Assembly (NCBI RefSeq): GCF_947488565.1
Contig: NZ_CANKZC010000002.1
Location: 620,001-684,000 of the forward strand
DNA from: an uncultured Psychrobacter sp.
Lineage (GTDB): Bacteria > Pseudomonadota > Gammaproteobacteria > Pseudomonadales > Moraxellaceae
Direction of reading: 5' to 3'
DNA length: 64,000 nucleotides
Shown here: piece by piece, positions 45,434 through 55,550 of the stretch
Layout of the letters: every line of letters starts with the position of its first letter
How positions within the stretch are numbered: the stretch's first letter is position 1
Notes under the pieces: model-generated
Seen by the model: only the letters and a program-made list of their open reading frames with translations
What the model was told of the DNA's origin: nothing
The model's database searches: none
Program-made: the position numbers and the translations under genes

Positions 45434-46228
45434 TCAGTTATTTTCAGTCTCTACCATTGCTTCAAGCTTGGGCGCTAAGATGGGCAAAATATTATCATTA
45501 ACGATAATTGTGTAGCCATCTTTGGTTGGATGAATGGCATCGGCTTGGTTGAGCTCAGGGTCTCCGCCCACACCATTTAAAAAGAACGGAATCAGCGTGA
45601 CGTTCATATCTTTAGCGATGCGAGGATAAATTGCGGCAAACGACTCTACATAGTCAGAGCCAAGATTGTCATAAATCTGCATGCCTCCCAAGATGACTTC
45701 ACTGCCGTTGTCTTGCAAGTGTTTAACCGCGGTACGGATGTTATCCTCAACGGTTGCGACGTCAATACCACGGATAGCATCATTAGCGCCAATAGTCAGT
45801 ATGGTAATGTCAGGGTTTGTTTGTGCCACCCAGTCTAAACGATTGACAAGGCCTGTACTGGTCTCACCGCTCAGACCTGAATTAACGACTTTGACATTCT
45901 TGTAACCCATCTCTTTAAGTGTTGTTTCCAATTGTGCTGGATAATTATCATTGGGGTCGACTCCCAAACCTTCAGTCAAAGAATCGCCAAGGGCCAAGAT
46001 AGTAATAGGTTGTTCGATAGCTACTATACTACCTTGTTCAGTGGTTGTTTCACGTGAAACTTCGCTTGCAACATGTGCTTGCGATGTATCTATTGCTTGA
46101 TCTTTAGCATCGGCATTATTATCAGTGGCTGAGCTGCAAGCTACCAGTGCTAAGCTGGTCAGTAGAGTTAGACCAACGTTTTTAGACAAACGTATCATTA
46201 AGTGTGGTTTCATTGAAGGTAACGGCAT
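45434..46228 (-). CDS. tesA: SGNH arylesterase/lysophospholipase, TesA family, lipoprotein
   Basis: The 264-residue protein has a lipoprotein signal (LTLLTSLALVACSS, with Cys at the lipobox), then a polar linker and an SGNH hydrolase. Block I is LALGDSLTEGLG near residue 78, block III is ILTIGANDAIRG near 145, and the catalytic Asp-His is in DAIHPTKDGY near 232. TesA-type enzymes hydrolyse thioesters and lysophospholipids in the periplasm. GGAAT precedes the ATG. The association with the YbbA/YbbP-type transporter is widely conserved. The linker codes through a near-perfect parS palindrome at 46046-46061. Confidence 0.92.
   Translation of the reverse strand: MPLPSMKPHLMIRLSKNVGLTLLTSLALVACSSATDNNADAKDQAIDTSQAHVASEVSRETTTEQGSIVAIEQPITILALGDSLTEGLGVDPNDNYPAQLETTLKEMGYKNVKVVNSGLSGETSTGLVNRLDWVAQTNPDITILTIGANDAIRGIDVATVEDNIRTAVKHLQDNGSEVILGGMQIYDNLGSDYVESFAAIYPRIAKDMNVTLIPFFLNGVGGDPELNQADAIHPTKDGYTIIVNDNILPILAPKLEAMVETENN
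46046..46061. other. parS-like palindrome 4 (inside tesA)
   Basis: TGTTTCACGTGAAACT matches TGTTTCACGTGAAACA at 15 of 16 positions and is identical to the site at 7813-7828. It lies in the non-conserved linker of the TesA lipoprotein, coding for Val-Ser-Arg-Glu-Thr on the minus strand. ParB binding is inferred. Confidence 0.7.
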
Positions 46229-46314
46229 AGTAATTCCATTGCAGGTCTATTTTTGCATTATGGCGTTTATAGTAGCAATTCTAATAACAGTTGGCTGTCT
46301 AAGATTGGTTAGCG

Positions 46315-47379
46315 TTATTCAGAACTTTTGCTAGCCAAAAACGCATTTATCGCTTGATAGGTTTGCTGGCAGATATCAGGGTTGAGGCTTTCCATATTAA
46401 GGTAAGCATGAATGACTTTATCATAAGTCATGTGCTGGGTATCAACACCAGCTTCGCTAAGTTTGGTAGCATAAGCGGCACCTTCATCGTACAACGGATC
46501 GACCGCTGCATTGATGATAAGGGCAGGCGGCTGCTGCGCCAATTCATTTTGACTGGCAAATAGGGCGGACTTGGCCTGCCTGTCTTCACCATGTTGAAAG
46601 TACTGGTCAAAATACCAACTAATGCGCGCTTGACTGAGCAAATAACCATTGGCGTATGTCTCAATAGAAGGACAGCTCATGGTAAAGTCAACACTTGGAT
46701 ATATTAGCACTTGGGCGCTGATATCATTTATTGTGCCTGATTTTATTATTCTAGGGTCACGTAGCAGATTGGTGACTAATGCTCCACCATGACTGTCTCC
46801 AGCTACTACTAATTTATTTGTGCTAATGTGATGGCGGGCAAGTAGTGCAGGTAATCCAAGCAAAGCTGTGCAAGCATCATTTTGGCCGCAGGGGTAAGGG
46901 TTTTCTGGTGCAAGGCGGTATTCTGGCGCAACGACTATGTGTCCTGTGTGTTTTGCCAAACGACATAAAATTTGATGATAAACAGAGACGCTACCTGCCG
47001 TGCCACCGCCGCCATGAAAGTACAGCATCACAGGCAAAACGGTTGGCTCAGTCTGATTAACATTGTCAGGTTCGCTGGGATAAAAAAGGCGCACAGGAAC
47101 GTTATAAGCTGGCACATCATAAACATCGTCAGCTGATGCATCACATTCAATGATGTCATCGACTATGAGCGCTACATCCACAGTTTCAGTAACAAAGGTA
47201 TGCGTTAAATGTGCCAAACCATCTCTGGCATTAATAGCATTAGGAACACTGCCTGTGTTAATAAAGGCAGGCAGTACTTGCTCATTTAATACTTGTAGAT
47301 AGTTGGCAACAGCGGGTAATAGCTCAACTTGGTTTTGACCTTTAGTGTCAGCTTTAGATTGGTGAATAGAGTTGCTCAT
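46315..47379 (-). CDS. Alpha/beta hydrolase of the hormone-sensitive-lipase family
   Basis: The ATG at 47379 (MSNSIHQSKADTKG) is preferred to the one at 47448 because AGGA precedes it; this gives 354 residues. HSL motifs are YFHGGGGTAGSVSVYH, the nucleophile in AGDSHGGALVTNLL, and a final His in KVIHAYLNM. There is no signal peptide. It is a distant relative of the hydrolase at 15043, with which it shares the HGGG and PEYRLAPENP-like patterns. Likely a cytoplasmic esterase; the substrate is unknown. Confidence 0.87.
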   Translation of the reverse strand: MSNSIHQSKADTKGQNQVELLPAVANYLQVLNEQVLPAFINTGSVPNAINARDGLAHLTHTFVTETVDVALIVDDIIECDASADDVYDVPAYNVPVRLFYPSEPDNVNQTEPTVLPVMLYFHGGGGTAGSVSVYHQILCRLAKHTGHIVVAPEYRLAPENPYPCGQNDACTALLGLPALLARHHISTNKLVVAGDSHGGALVTNLLRDPRIIKSGTINDISAQVLIYPSVDFTMSCPSIETYANGYLLSQARISWYFDQYFQHGEDRQAKSALFASQNELAQQPPALIINAAVDPLYDEGAAYATKLSEAGVDTQHMTYDKVIHAYLNMESLNPDICQQTYQAINAFLASKSSE

Positions 47380-47491
47380 CCTTAGTCCTCTGTATCTGTC
47401 AATGTTGTAGCGCCTCGATAATTCACAAGTCGGACGGAAAGCTAGCACTGTTAACGACTACAGCTACTCATATAACAAGCACAAGCATACT

Positions 47492-48748
47492 CTAAGCAGG
47501 GCGACCATCGACCATTACCGGACGACTCACTGTCCAAGCAATTACAACGTTGATAATCATCAAAATTAACATAATAAGCAACGGCAAATCCCAATCGCCA
47601 GTAGCTTCATGTAACCAGCCAGTCCCTAACGGACCAAAAAACGCAATCAAATAACCCACAAATTGAGCCATACCAGACAGCTCGCTAGATTGATTGGTTG
47701 TATAAGTTCGTAGCGAAAATAACATCATGCTCAAGGTAAAAATAGCAGAGCAACCAATACCCATCAGTCCTGACCATAACCAAGCAAGATCTGTAGAAAA
47801 GTAACTGACCCCTAAAACACCAATCACGTTCAAAGAGGCAGCAACCACAGTCAGCGCTTGGATAGGGCGACCACGATTGATAAGCCAGGTAATAATCAAA
47901 ATAGAAAACGGCGCCATAAACTGAAATACCGACCCCATTTGTCCTGCTTTAACAGCCGATAAACCTTGACTGACCCAAATAGAGGGTAAAAAACTGGCAG
48001 CGGTATAAAACAGTAACGACTGTAAACCCATAAAGACTGCGATTTGCCACGCAAAAGGTGTCCGCCACATAGAGACTTCTGAAGAGCCTGATGTAGGTAG
48101 CACTGCCACTTGATGACTGGACGAGCCAAGACGCAGGCGTAAAAATATCCAAATAACTATCGCAAAAACACCTAAAAGCGACCAACCACCAAGCGCCCAC
48201 TGCCAGCCTACCTGCTCAGATAACGGTAGTACGACGCCCGCGACAATACCCGCCGTCACTGTCATCGTGAGACTAAAGATACCAGTAATCAGCGGAATAT
48301 GATTCGGTGTCCGCTGTTTAATAACGGGTGCCGCCAACGTATTGGCAAAGCCGATGGCTAACGTCAATAATAACGTGCCACTCAAGAACCCAATCCAAGT
48401 AGGAATAATAGTACGAATAATCATTCCCATCGTTAATAACGCAATCATTGCAATCAGCGTATTCTCAAGCCCAAACCGCTTACCAATCGCTGGAGCAATG
48501 AGTGCGCCCACTGCAAAAGTCAGCATAGGCACGGCGCCCAACCAACCAATTTCAGTCTCAGAAATATTTAAAGCATCTTGTACTACTGGCGCAATAGAAC
48601 CAAGTGCCACGATCGGTGCTCGCATATTGGTGGCGAGCAAAATTATGGCACATAATACAAGCCAAAAAGTAAAGCGTGAGGAGGGCAGCTTAGACGCCGA
48701 TGCAGTATCTAGATGAGACTTTGGTTGCAAATTAGAGGGGGTAGACAT
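47492..48748 (-). CDS. MFS transporter, CynX/NimT family
   Basis: The frame opens at 48841, but the ATG at 48748 (MSTPSNLQPKSHLD) is the likely start and gives about 418 residues. About twelve membrane helices are visible. The family signature after the first helix is LLATNMRAPIVALGSIAPVVQDAL, with ETEIGWLGAVPML following. Members include cyanate (CynX) and 2-nitroimidazole (NimT) transporters; the substrate is not evident. The upstream start would put polar, cysteine-containing residues in front, and no ribosome-binding site favours it. Confidence 0.85.
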   Translation of the reverse strand: MSTPSNLQPKSHLDTASASKLPSSRFTFWLVLCAIILLATNMRAPIVALGSIAPVVQDALNISETEIGWLGAVPMLTFAVGALIAPAIGKRFGLENTLIAMIALLTMGMIIRTIIPTWIGFLSGTLLLTLAIGFANTLAAPVIKQRTPNHIPLITGIFSLTMTVTAGIVAGVVLPLSEQVGWQWALGGWSLLGVFAIVIWIFLRLRLGSSSHQVAVLPTSGSSEVSMWRTPFAWQIAVFMGLQSLLFYTAASFLPSIWVSQGLSAVKAGQMGSVFQFMAPFSILIITWLINRGRPIQALTVVAASLNVIGVLGVSYFSTDLAWLWSGLMGIGCSAIFTLSMMLFSLRTYTTNQSSELSGMAQFVGYLIAFFGPLGTGWLHEATGDWDLPLLIMLILMIINVVIAWTVSRPVMVDGRPA

Positions 48749-49104
48749 AGCAGCACGACTATTATTAGAATAAGAAAAAAGACACGTCATTGAGCAGCGC
48801 CGAAGAGTCGTCGCTTGCACATAACACCAAAGAAAACGCACCTAAAGGGTGACTAAAATCGTGAACCAGAGCGTAAAAATACTTGCAGAATGCAAGACTG
48901 TGAGCTTATTACCCTGACAATCAGGATAAATACGATATGCGAGTAGTTAATTCAAAAAGTTGATAAGCCATTTTTATACAAAATGACTCATCAAAGTCTG
49001 GTGGCATAACTAAAAATAGCGTTAAATCATATTTATATGACCTAACGCTATTATAGGAACAAATGATGGGTAAATACTACCAGCGTATGGTAACCAGCTT
49101 TACA
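48749..49104. other. Intergenic region between nqrM and the MFS gene
   Basis: No coding frame was seen in these 356 bases beyond the possible N-terminal extension of the MFS gene. The left half should carry the MFS promoter. The right half holds the terminator of nqrM at 49012-49052. Confidence 0.45.
49012..49052 (-). terminator. Strong terminator after nqrM
   Basis: AATAGCGTTA (49015-49024) pairs with TAACGCTATT (49043-49052), and TCATAT (49027-49032) with ATATGA (49035-49040), with a 2-nt loop. On the minus strand the stem is followed by a short T-run. Confidence 0.8.
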
Positions 49105-49350
49105 TTATACCGATTTACCCAGTTGGGCCGCTTTTAGTGCATTCTCTTGTTGTTCTGCAACGATAGAATCGCATTTGTTAGGATCGTTGCCACAAAATGA
49201 GCAGTTTTCATCACCCATTAATTTAGCAACACCGCCACAAGAGCCTCTAAGCGGCTTTTTTTTAACCATATAACCAATACCCATAAATACAAAAAACAGT
49301 ATAAATACAGTAAAGGTAATAGCGAGCATAGGAAGCAGTTGGCTAAGCAT
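49105..49350 (-). CDS. nqrM: Na+-NQR maturation protein NqrM
   Basis: The 81-residue protein has one N-terminal membrane helix (about 5-28), then the cysteine-rich region GSCGGVAKLMGDENCSFCGNDPNKC with four cysteines, the mark of the NqrM (former DUF539) family. NqrM is needed to insert iron between NqrD and NqrE. It closes the nqr locus, 119 bases after apbE, as in Vibrio-type loci. Confidence 0.92.
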   Translation of the reverse strand: MLSQLLPMLAITFTVFILFFVFMGIGYMVKKKPLRGSCGGVAKLMGDENCSFCGNDPNKCDSIVAEQQENALKAAQLGKSV

Positions 49351-49469
49351 AGAGGAGACCTCAAGTTTAGAAAATAGAGTTATCTTTAATGATAACTATC
49401 TAATAGTATAGCAAATTTTTACGCTTTGCGTTTGTTGTTAATACATTCTCAAAACACTACAACCAAAAC

Positions 49470-50627
49470 TCAAGGCTGCTTATCAGCACGTAATGCTTGC
49501 ATTGTAGAAGTCTGAACTACTTGCCAATCATCAATACTGTTTAGCGCATCATTATGCTCTACCCCATCAGCCAATACGACAAATAAGGCTGCTATATTTT
49601 GCTTTTCAGCGAGACTTAACGCCTTTTCGTAAGGCATGGCAGTCAGTGCAGTTGCCCAAGCATCGGCAAGTGCAACTGAGTCAGCTGCTACTGTCACCGA
49701 AGGAGCACCACCAACAATAGGTTTACCCGTTGTAGGATCGATGGTATGACTATAGTGCTTACCATCAAATATGACGGAGTTGCGATAGTTACCAGAAGTT
49801 GCTATATGCATCTGATTATTGGTTTTTAGTGGTTGACGAATAGCCGTAATTGTTTGGCGTTCGCTAACAGTACTGCCCTCAATAGGTGCATCAATGGCAA
49901 TCTGCCACGGCTGCTGCTTATTGTTAACGCCAGAAGTCGCTATTTCTCCACCAATCTCAACCATATAGTTACGGATGTTGTAACGATCTTTGAGAACATC
50001 AGCAATGACATCGACACCGTAGCCTTTCGCTACTGCCGAAAAATCCAGACCAATGCCATCTTTGGTCTTGTAGAGCGTTTGGTTTTGCTTGACAACGCTA
50101 TCAAAATCTACCAATGCTTGGGCGGTTGCAATTTCAGCTGCACTTGGCGGACTTTGTAAGCGTTCGACAGTCATGGTACTACCAAACCCCCAAGTATTGA
50201 TAAGCGGTATAACAGTCGGATCAAATGCTCCGCCAGACTGTGCATAGACTTGTCTTGAGATATCGAGTACGTGACTAAAGTCAGCATCAATTGTAATAGG
50301 TGTGTCTTTGCCTAACTGATTAAACTTGGATATAGTAGAATCAACTTGATAGGTCGACATACTGTCATTAATCTGCTGTAGACGCTGATCGATGGCAGCC
50401 TGAATATCTGCCTCGATTACCTCTTCTGGTAATTGATAGCTGATATGGTAGCTGGTACCCATTGTTTCACCGATTAAATAGTTATAATCAGGCGACTGTT
50501 GACAGGCGGTTAGGCCAACTATACTCAATGCTGATAATGCAAATAATATAGAGTTACTTACCGTCTTTTGAGCATTTTGAGACCGGGTAGCGAAAAGATA
50601 TGTTTGAGGTTTGTTTTTATTAAACAT
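49470..50627 (-). CDS. apbE: FAD:protein FMN transferase ApbE, lipoprotein
   Basis: ApbE attaches FMN covalently to threonines of NqrB and NqrC. The ATG at 50627 gives 385 residues; the frame opens further up at 50711, but that part runs through the nqrF terminator hairpin, so it is probably not translated. A lipobox GLTAC is followed by the catalytic domain: GTSYHISYQLP, the stretch DSVVKQNQTLYK, GLDFSAVAKGYGVDVIADVL, and SHTIDPTTGKPIVGG near the C-terminus. It acts in the periplasm. It lies after nqrF and before nqrM. Confidence 0.93.
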   Translation of the reverse strand: MFNKNKPQTYLFATRSQNAQKTVSNSILFALSALSIVGLTACQQSPDYNYLIGETMGTSYHISYQLPEEVIEADIQAAIDQRLQQINDSMSTYQVDSTISKFNQLGKDTPITIDADFSHVLDISRQVYAQSGGAFDPTVIPLINTWGFGSTMTVERLQSPPSAAEIATAQALVDFDSVVKQNQTLYKTKDGIGLDFSAVAKGYGVDVIADVLKDRYNIRNYMVEIGGEIATSGVNNKQQPWQIAIDAPIEGSTVSERQTITAIRQPLKTNNQMHIATSGNYRNSVIFDGKHYSHTIDPTTGKPIVGGAPSVTVAADSVALADAWATALTAMPYEKALSLAEKQNIAALFVVLADGVEHNDALNSIDDWQVVQTSTMQALRADKQP

Positions 50628-50660
50628 TGTAAATTTATCCAACAGCAAAAATGGATGAAA

Positions 50661-50690
50661 AAAAAGAGCGCCACTGTTGACGCTCTTTTT
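50661..50690 (-). terminator. Terminator between nqrF and apbE
   Basis: AAAAAGAGCG (50661-50670) pairs perfectly with CGCTCTTTTT (50681-50690) over a 10-nt loop. It has a U-run in the minus direction and therefore ends or attenuates the nqrA-F transcript before apbE. Confidence 0.88.
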
Positions 50691-50773
50691 TGTGTCTTTC
50701 ATATTGATCATCGAAATAAATATGAGTCAAAATAAAAAACTATTTGCTCAATTAATCATGGTCTTGGACCAAT

Positions 50774-52009
50774 TTAACCACCGAAATCATCAAGCATGAT
50801 GTTTTCGTCTTCCACACCTAAGCTGTGTAGCATGTCGATAACCGCCGCGTTCATCATCGGTGGCCCGCACATATAATACTCACAGTCTTCTGGGTTTGGA
50901 TGGTCTTTTAGATACTCTTCTAGTAAGACATTATGGATAAAGCCTGTATAGCCGTCCCAGTTGTCTTCAGGAAGAGGATCCGATAAGGCAACATGCCATT
51001 CAAAGTTATCGAACTCTTCTTCTAACTGATCATAGTCTTCAACGTAGAACATCTCACGAATAGAGCGAGCACCGTACCAAAAGCTAATCTTACGATCAGA
51101 GTTCAGACGTTTAAGCTGATCGAAGATATGCGAGCGCATTGGTGCCATACCAGCACCGCCCCCAACAAAAATCATTTCAGCTTCAGTATCTTTGGCAAAG
51201 AATTCACCATAAGGACCTGATACGGTCACTTTATCGCCAGGCTTTAAGCTAAACGTCCAAGAAGACATTTTACCTGGGGGTATACCATCTGGACCACGTG
51301 GTGGTGGACTTGCGATACGAATGTTGAACTTGATGATACCTTTTTCGTCAGGGTAGTTGGCCATTGAATAAGCACGGATGACAGGCTCATCAACCTTTGA
51401 TACATATTTGAAAATGCCAAACTTTTCCCAGTCTTCTCTATATTCTTCAGCAACATCGAAGTCTTTATAATGTACTTCATGCGGTGGCGCTTCTAACTGC
51501 ACATAACCACCGGCACGGAAGTTAACTTCTTCACCTTCTGGAATCTTAAGTACCAGCTCTTTAATAAAGGTTGCGACGTTCTCATTAGAGACAACTTCAC
51601 ATTCCCATTTTTGTACATCAAAAAACTCAGGATCAATCTCTATTTGCATGTCCTGCTTAACAGATACCTGACAAGCCAAGCGCATGTGATTACGAATTTC
51701 GCCTTGAGTAAAATAGCCTTCTTCGGTGGGCAGAATAGAACCGCCACCTTCAATAACACGGCAGCGACATTGAGCACACGTACCACCACCACCACACGCA
51801 GAAGATAAAAATATACCTTCACTAGCAAGGGTTTGCAGTAGTTTTCCGCCTGCTGGAGTCACCACATCATTATCGGGATTATCATTGATATGAATAGTAA
51901 CATCGCCTGAACTGACCAGTCTTGAGCGTGCTGCCAAAATAATGGCAACAAGACCCATGATGATCAAGGTAAACATAGCAACGCCACCAATCGCCGTAGC
52001 ATAATCCAT
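50774..52009 (-). CDS. nqrF: Na+-NQR subunit F, NADH-oxidising
   Basis: NqrF takes electrons from NADH through FAD and a 2Fe-2S cluster. The protein has one N-terminal membrane helix (about 10-28) and a ferredoxin domain with [12 protein letters not shown] near residue 72 and a fourth cysteine near 112. The FAD motif RAYSMANYP, the NAD-binding [17 protein letters not shown] and the conserved C-terminal LDDFGG are present. At 411 residues it is of usual length. nqrE lies 124 bases upstream on the same strand. Confidence 0.97.
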   Translation of the reverse strand: MDYATAIGGVAMFTLIIMGLVAIILAARSRLVSSGDVTIHINDNPDNDVVTPAGGKLLQTLASEGIFLSSACGGGGTCAQCRCRVIEGGGSILPTEEGYFTQGEIRNHMRLACQVSVKQDMQIEIDPEFFDVQKWECEVVSNENVATFIKELVLKIPEGEEVNFRAGGYVQLEAPPHEVHYKDFDVAEEYREDWEKFGIFKYVSKVDEPVIRAYSMANYPDEKGIIKFNIRIASPPPRGPDGIPPGKMSSWTFSLKPGDKVTVSGPYGEFFAKDTEAEMIFVGGGAGMAPMRSHIFDQLKRLNSDRKISFWYGARSIREMFYVEDYDQLEEEFDNFEWHVALSDPLPEDNWDGYTGFIHNVLLEEYLKDHPNPEDCEYYMCGPPMMNAAVIDMLHSLGVEDENIMLDDFGG

Positions 52010-52133
52010 GATATGTATCCTTAATCTATGGGGTAGGGGTGCGGGTACATAAATTTGATACTGTACCCGAACGCCTACCGAATAAATGAATTAAATATGT
52101 CAAATCGCTAAATAGATGTCTAAGCTTAGCGGT

Positions 52134-52742
52134 TTAAATGGACATGCCACCGAACGACATAAAGCCGAGCGACATAAGGCCAACCGTAATAAAGGTAATG
52201 CCAAGACCACGTAATGGTCCCGGAATATCTGAATACTTAAGCTTTTCACGAATACCTGCTAACGCAGTGATCGCAACTGCCCAACCAAAACCTGCACCGA
52301 CCCCATATACCACTGATTCACTAAAGTTATAGTCACGCTCAACCATAAATAAGACGCCACCTAAGATCGCGCAGTTCACGGTAATGAGCGGTAAGAAGAC
52401 ACCAAGTGCGTTATATAGAGCTGGGACAAACTTATCCAAAAACATCTCTAGAATCTGTACAGTCGCAGCAATAAGACCGATATAGCTTAGTAGACCTAAG
52501 AAACTAAGGTCGATATCGGGAAAGCCTGCCCATGCCAGCGCACCATTTTTTAGAATGAACTGGAACAAAAGGTTATTGAGTGGCACAGTAATCGCCATTA
52601 CGACAATAACAGCGACTCCGAGGCCTATAGCGGTTGAGACTTTTTTGGACACGGCCAAAAATGTACACATACCTAAGAAATAGGCAAGCGCCATATTCTC
52701 AATAAAGACTGAGGTTATAAATAAACTAATATAATGTCCCAT
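52134..52742 (-). CDS. nqrE: Na+-NQR subunit E
   Basis: The 202-residue membrane subunit has six helices. [31 protein letters not shown] is typical of NqrE, with the Cys of GMCTFLA at a half-helix; a second conserved Cys lies in [12 protein letters not shown]. NqrD and NqrE share an inverted topology and hold an iron or 2Fe-2S centre between them. Its ATG overlaps the nqrD stop by one base. Confidence 0.96.
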   Translation of the reverse strand: MGHYISLFITSVFIENMALAYFLGMCTFLAVSKKVSTAIGLGVAVIVVMAITVPLNNLLFQFILKNGALAWAGFPDIDLSFLGLLSYIGLIAATVQILEMFLDKFVPALYNALGVFLPLITVNCAILGGVLFMVERDYNFSESVVYGVGAGFGWAVAITALAGIREKLKYSDIPGPLRGLGITFITVGLMSLGFMSFGGMSI

Positions 52743-53413
52743 TAGTGACCGCCTCCGTGTGCCATGCCTTTAGACTGTGGCTTCATTACAAATTCGGCTT
52801 CTTCAATTTGTTCTGGCTTCCAAAGACGAACGATGGCAATAAATAAACCAATAATGAAGAACGCTGATGGTGGCAACAACAATAGACCATTTGGTAGATA
52901 CCAACCGCCATCAGTGACTGGTTGTAAGACAGTGATACCAAACCATGTACCTGAACCTAGTAACTCACGAATAGTCGCAACGAACAGTAGTACGGCAGAG
53001 TAACCAAGACCATTACCGATACCATCTAAAAAGCTAGGTACTGGTGGGTTGCTCATAGCGAAGGCCTCAGCACGGCCCATGACGATACAGTTGGTAATAA
53101 TCAAACCAACGAATACCGATAAGCCTTTACTCACATCATAAGCGACAGCTTTTAGTACCTGATCGACCAAAATAACCAACGAAGCAATAATCGTCATCTG
53201 TACAATGATACGAATACTTGATGGGATTTGCTTACGAATAATTGAAATAAAGAAGCTGGAAAAAGCTGTTACCAATGTCAATGCCACACACATTACCAAG
53301 GCATTTGACATACTCGTCGTTACCGCTAACGCCGAACAGATACCTAATATCTGTAAGGCGATAGGGTTATTATCAAAAATAGGCGAGGTTAAAATACTTT
53401 TTGTGTCAGCCAT
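52742..53413 (-). CDS. nqrD: Na+-NQR subunit D
   Basis: The 223-residue subunit has six membrane helices. [20 protein letters not shown] carries the conserved Cys near residue 26, and [35 protein letters not shown] carries the second; only characteristic parts are named. It forms the Cys-ligated metal site with NqrE. It starts one base after nqrC ends and overlaps nqrE. The C-terminus ends AHGGGH, a short His/Gly tail. Confidence 0.96.
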   Translation of the reverse strand: MADTKSILTSPIFDNNPIALQILGICSALAVTTSMSNALVMCVALTLVTAFSSFFISIIRKQIPSSIRIIVQMTIIASLVILVDQVLKAVAYDVSKGLSVFVGLIITNCIVMGRAEAFAMSNPPVPSFLDGIGNGLGYSAVLLFVATIRELLGSGTWFGITVLQPVTDGGWYLPNGLLLLPPSAFFIIGLFIAIVRLWKPEQIEEAEFVMKPQSKGMAHGGGH

Positions 53414-53414
53414 G

Positions 53415-54329
53415 TTATGCCTCCTTGCCGTTTGCTACTGGTAGCGCGGCTGCCAGTTCGGTTGTAGGTTGAGCTGTCTGATTGTCTGGTTGTTTTGACT
53501 GACTTGCTTTTGTATCAGCGTTATCAATCGTTTGACCACTGTCTTTACGTAAGGTGTCTAGGTAAGGTTTATACCCTTGCTCACCTAGCCAAAACTGAAT
53601 CATATTGCTGACACCGCGGCTAGTTAGCGTTGCACCACTAATACCATCAACCCAGTTTTCTTTTGGATTACCAGCTTTGGTAACACCTGTTGCTACTTCG
53701 CCACTATCGTCATACGAGTGAATGCCCTGCCATTTGGCACGCCATTCTGGCTCTTCAATACGAGCGCCCAATCCTGGCGTTTCTTTATGCTCATAAAAGC
53801 TGATACCTTTAATAGTATTCATATCGCTTTCAAGCGTCAAGAAACCGTAGATAGTACCCCATAAGCCATAGCCTTGAATCGGTAGGACCACCATCTCAGG
53901 CTGTCCTGCATCATCACTCTTAACATAGACTTTTGCATACTTAGGTTTACGACCAATACCAGCAGGATCGTTATCACCTAAGTCTTCACTCAATGCCTGA
54001 TTTTTAGTTGCCTGACTGGCATCGTAAGCATTGCGATCTGGAATACCCGCATCGCTTAAGGCGTTGTCGTCAAGATAGTTGCCTTCGTTTAGATCAACGA
54101 TTTTTACTTCAAAATCCTTAAAGCGTTCGGCAACATCTTTAGCAGTATCAGACTCAGCATCATACATGCCGGCTGCTACTAGAATGTTTTTATTACGATC
54201 TAAGCGTGCATTTTCAACTTGTGATGGTTTGAGGCCGACCGCAACTGCTGAAACCAATACAGAACATACCAAGCATAGCGTTAATGCCACACTGATGGTT
54301 TTTGCATTATTACTTTTGGGCTTGGACAT
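53415..54329 (-). CDS. nqrC: Na+-NQR subunit C, FMN-carrying
   Basis: NqrC has one N-terminal membrane helix (about 11-32) and a periplasmic domain that carries covalent FMN. The flavinylation motif [10 protein letters not shown] has its Thr near residue 230. The region [36 protein letters not shown] is conserved, here cited only in part. At 304 residues it is longer than the usual 255-265. The extra part is a polar C-terminal tail of about 40 residues ([15 protein letters not shown]). The gene overlaps nqrB by 20 bases. Confidence 0.96.
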   Translation of the reverse strand: MSKPKSNNAKTISVALTLCLVCSVLVSAVAVGLKPSQVENARLDRNKNILVAAGMYDAESDTAKDVAERFKDFEVKIVDLNEGNYLDDNALSDAGIPDRNAYDASQATKNQALSEDLGDNDPAGIGRKPKYAKVYVKSDDAGQPEMVVLPIQGYGLWGTIYGFLTLESDMNTIKGISFYEHKETPGLGARIEEPEWRAKWQGIHSYDDSGEVATGVTKAGNPKENWVDGISGATLTSRGVSNMIQFWLGEQGYKPYLDTLRKDSGQTIDNADTKASQSKQPDNQTAQPTTELAAALPVANGKEA

Positions 54330-55545
54330 AACGAACCCTCCGAGCTGTTTGGCGTTTGATATTTGCTTGAGTCACAAAATAATCAAACAATGGAGCAAAT
54401 AAGTTGGCAAATAAAATGGCGAGCATGATGCCTTCTGGGAAAGCTGGGTTAACTACTCGAATCAGCACTGTCATAAAGCCAATCAAAATACCATAGGCCC
54501 AGCGGCCATTATTAGTATGTGCAGCTGAGACTGGATCGGTTGCCATAAAGACAGCACCGAAAGCAAAACCACCAATTACTAAATGCCAATAAAATGGCAA
54601 GTTCATCATCAAGTTATCGTCAGAGCCAATCATATTGAAGATAAGAGACGTTGCAATCAGACCAACCACACAACCTGCCATAATGCGCCATGAGGCAATA
54701 CGCGTCCACAGAAGCACCGCTGCACCCAGCAAAATAGCTAGTGTAGAGACTTCACCGACACTACCTTGGATATTACCAAAAAACGCATCACTCCACGTGA
54801 TCGCCTGACCATATACGTTGGTAAAATCAGCTGGCGTCACACCAAGGGCAGCAAGACCTAGTGGCGTTGCGCCTGAAAATCCATCAACCGCCGTCCATAC
54901 TGAGTCACCCGATATATAGGCAGGATAGGCAAAGTAAAGAAAAGCACGACCAGATAAAGCAGGGTTCAAGAAGTTCTTACCGGTACCGCCGAACACTTCT
55001 TTTGCCACTACCACACCAAAGATAATACCTAAGGCCACTTGCCATAATGGAATATCAGGTGGCATGATTAGCGCATATAGCACAGAAGTGACAAAGAAGC
55101 CTTCGTTGACTTCATGTCCGCGTACCACGGCAAAGATGATCTCGCATAAGATACCGACAGCAAAGGTAACAATATAGATTGGTAAGAACTGCATCGCCCC
55201 ATACACAAAGCAGGCCCAAATACTATCTGGGTTGTAGCCTACCATACTGGTGATCATAGTGCGCCAGCCTTCAGGCTGTAACCCTAGTTGTGAGATAGCA
55301 GTCAGCGCTTGATGACCGACATTATACATACCCCAAAACATCGCTGGGAAGGTACACATCCATACTGTAATCATAATACGTTTGAGGTCGATACCGTCAC
55401 GTACGTGCGAAGAAGCGTAAGTCGTCGTACCTGGCTGACGTAAAAACGTATCAAACATCTCAAAAATAGCGTAATACTTTTCGTGTTTGCCACCCTTGGT
55501 AAAAGACGGCTCCATACGATCGAACATATTGTGTAAAAATTTCAT
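54310..55545 (-). CDS. nqrB: Na+-NQR subunit B
   Basis: NqrB is the largest membrane subunit, with about ten helices, riboflavin, a covalent FMN and a Na+ path. The flavinylation motif [12 protein letters not shown] has its Thr near residue 222. The stretch [24 protein letters not shown] and [16 protein letters not shown] are typical. At 411 residues its length is normal. It starts five bases after nqrA ends and overlaps nqrC. Confidence 0.97.
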   Translation of the reverse strand: MKFLHNMFDRMEPSFTKGGKHEKYYAIFEMFDTFLRQPGTTTYASSHVRDGIDLKRIMITVWMCTFPAMFWGMYNVGHQALTAISQLGLQPEGWRTMITSMVGYNPDSIWACFVYGAMQFLPIYIVTFAVGILCEIIFAVVRGHEVNEGFFVTSVLYALIMPPDIPLWQVALGIIFGVVVAKEVFGGTGKNFLNPALSGRAFLYFAYPAYISGDSVWTAVDGFSGATPLGLAALGVTPADFTNVYGQAITWSDAFFGNIQGSVGEVSTLAILLGAAVLLWTRIASWRIMAGCVVGLIATSLIFNMIGSDDNLMMNLPFYWHLVIGGFAFGAVFMATDPVSAAHTNNGRWAYGILIGFMTVLIRVVNPAFPEGIMLAILFANLFAPLFDYFVTQANIKRQTARRVRYVQAQK

Positions 55546-55550
55546 CGTGG

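Noticed and set aside
50628..50711. N-terminal extension of apbE
   Set aside because: The frame is open, but it includes the perfect terminator hairpin of the nqr operon, and the lipoprotein signal fits better with the ATG at 50627.
51285..51300. ACCACGTGGT palindrome in nqrF as a parS site
   Set aside because: Only the central CACGTG agrees with parS; the GTTT/AAAC arms are missing.
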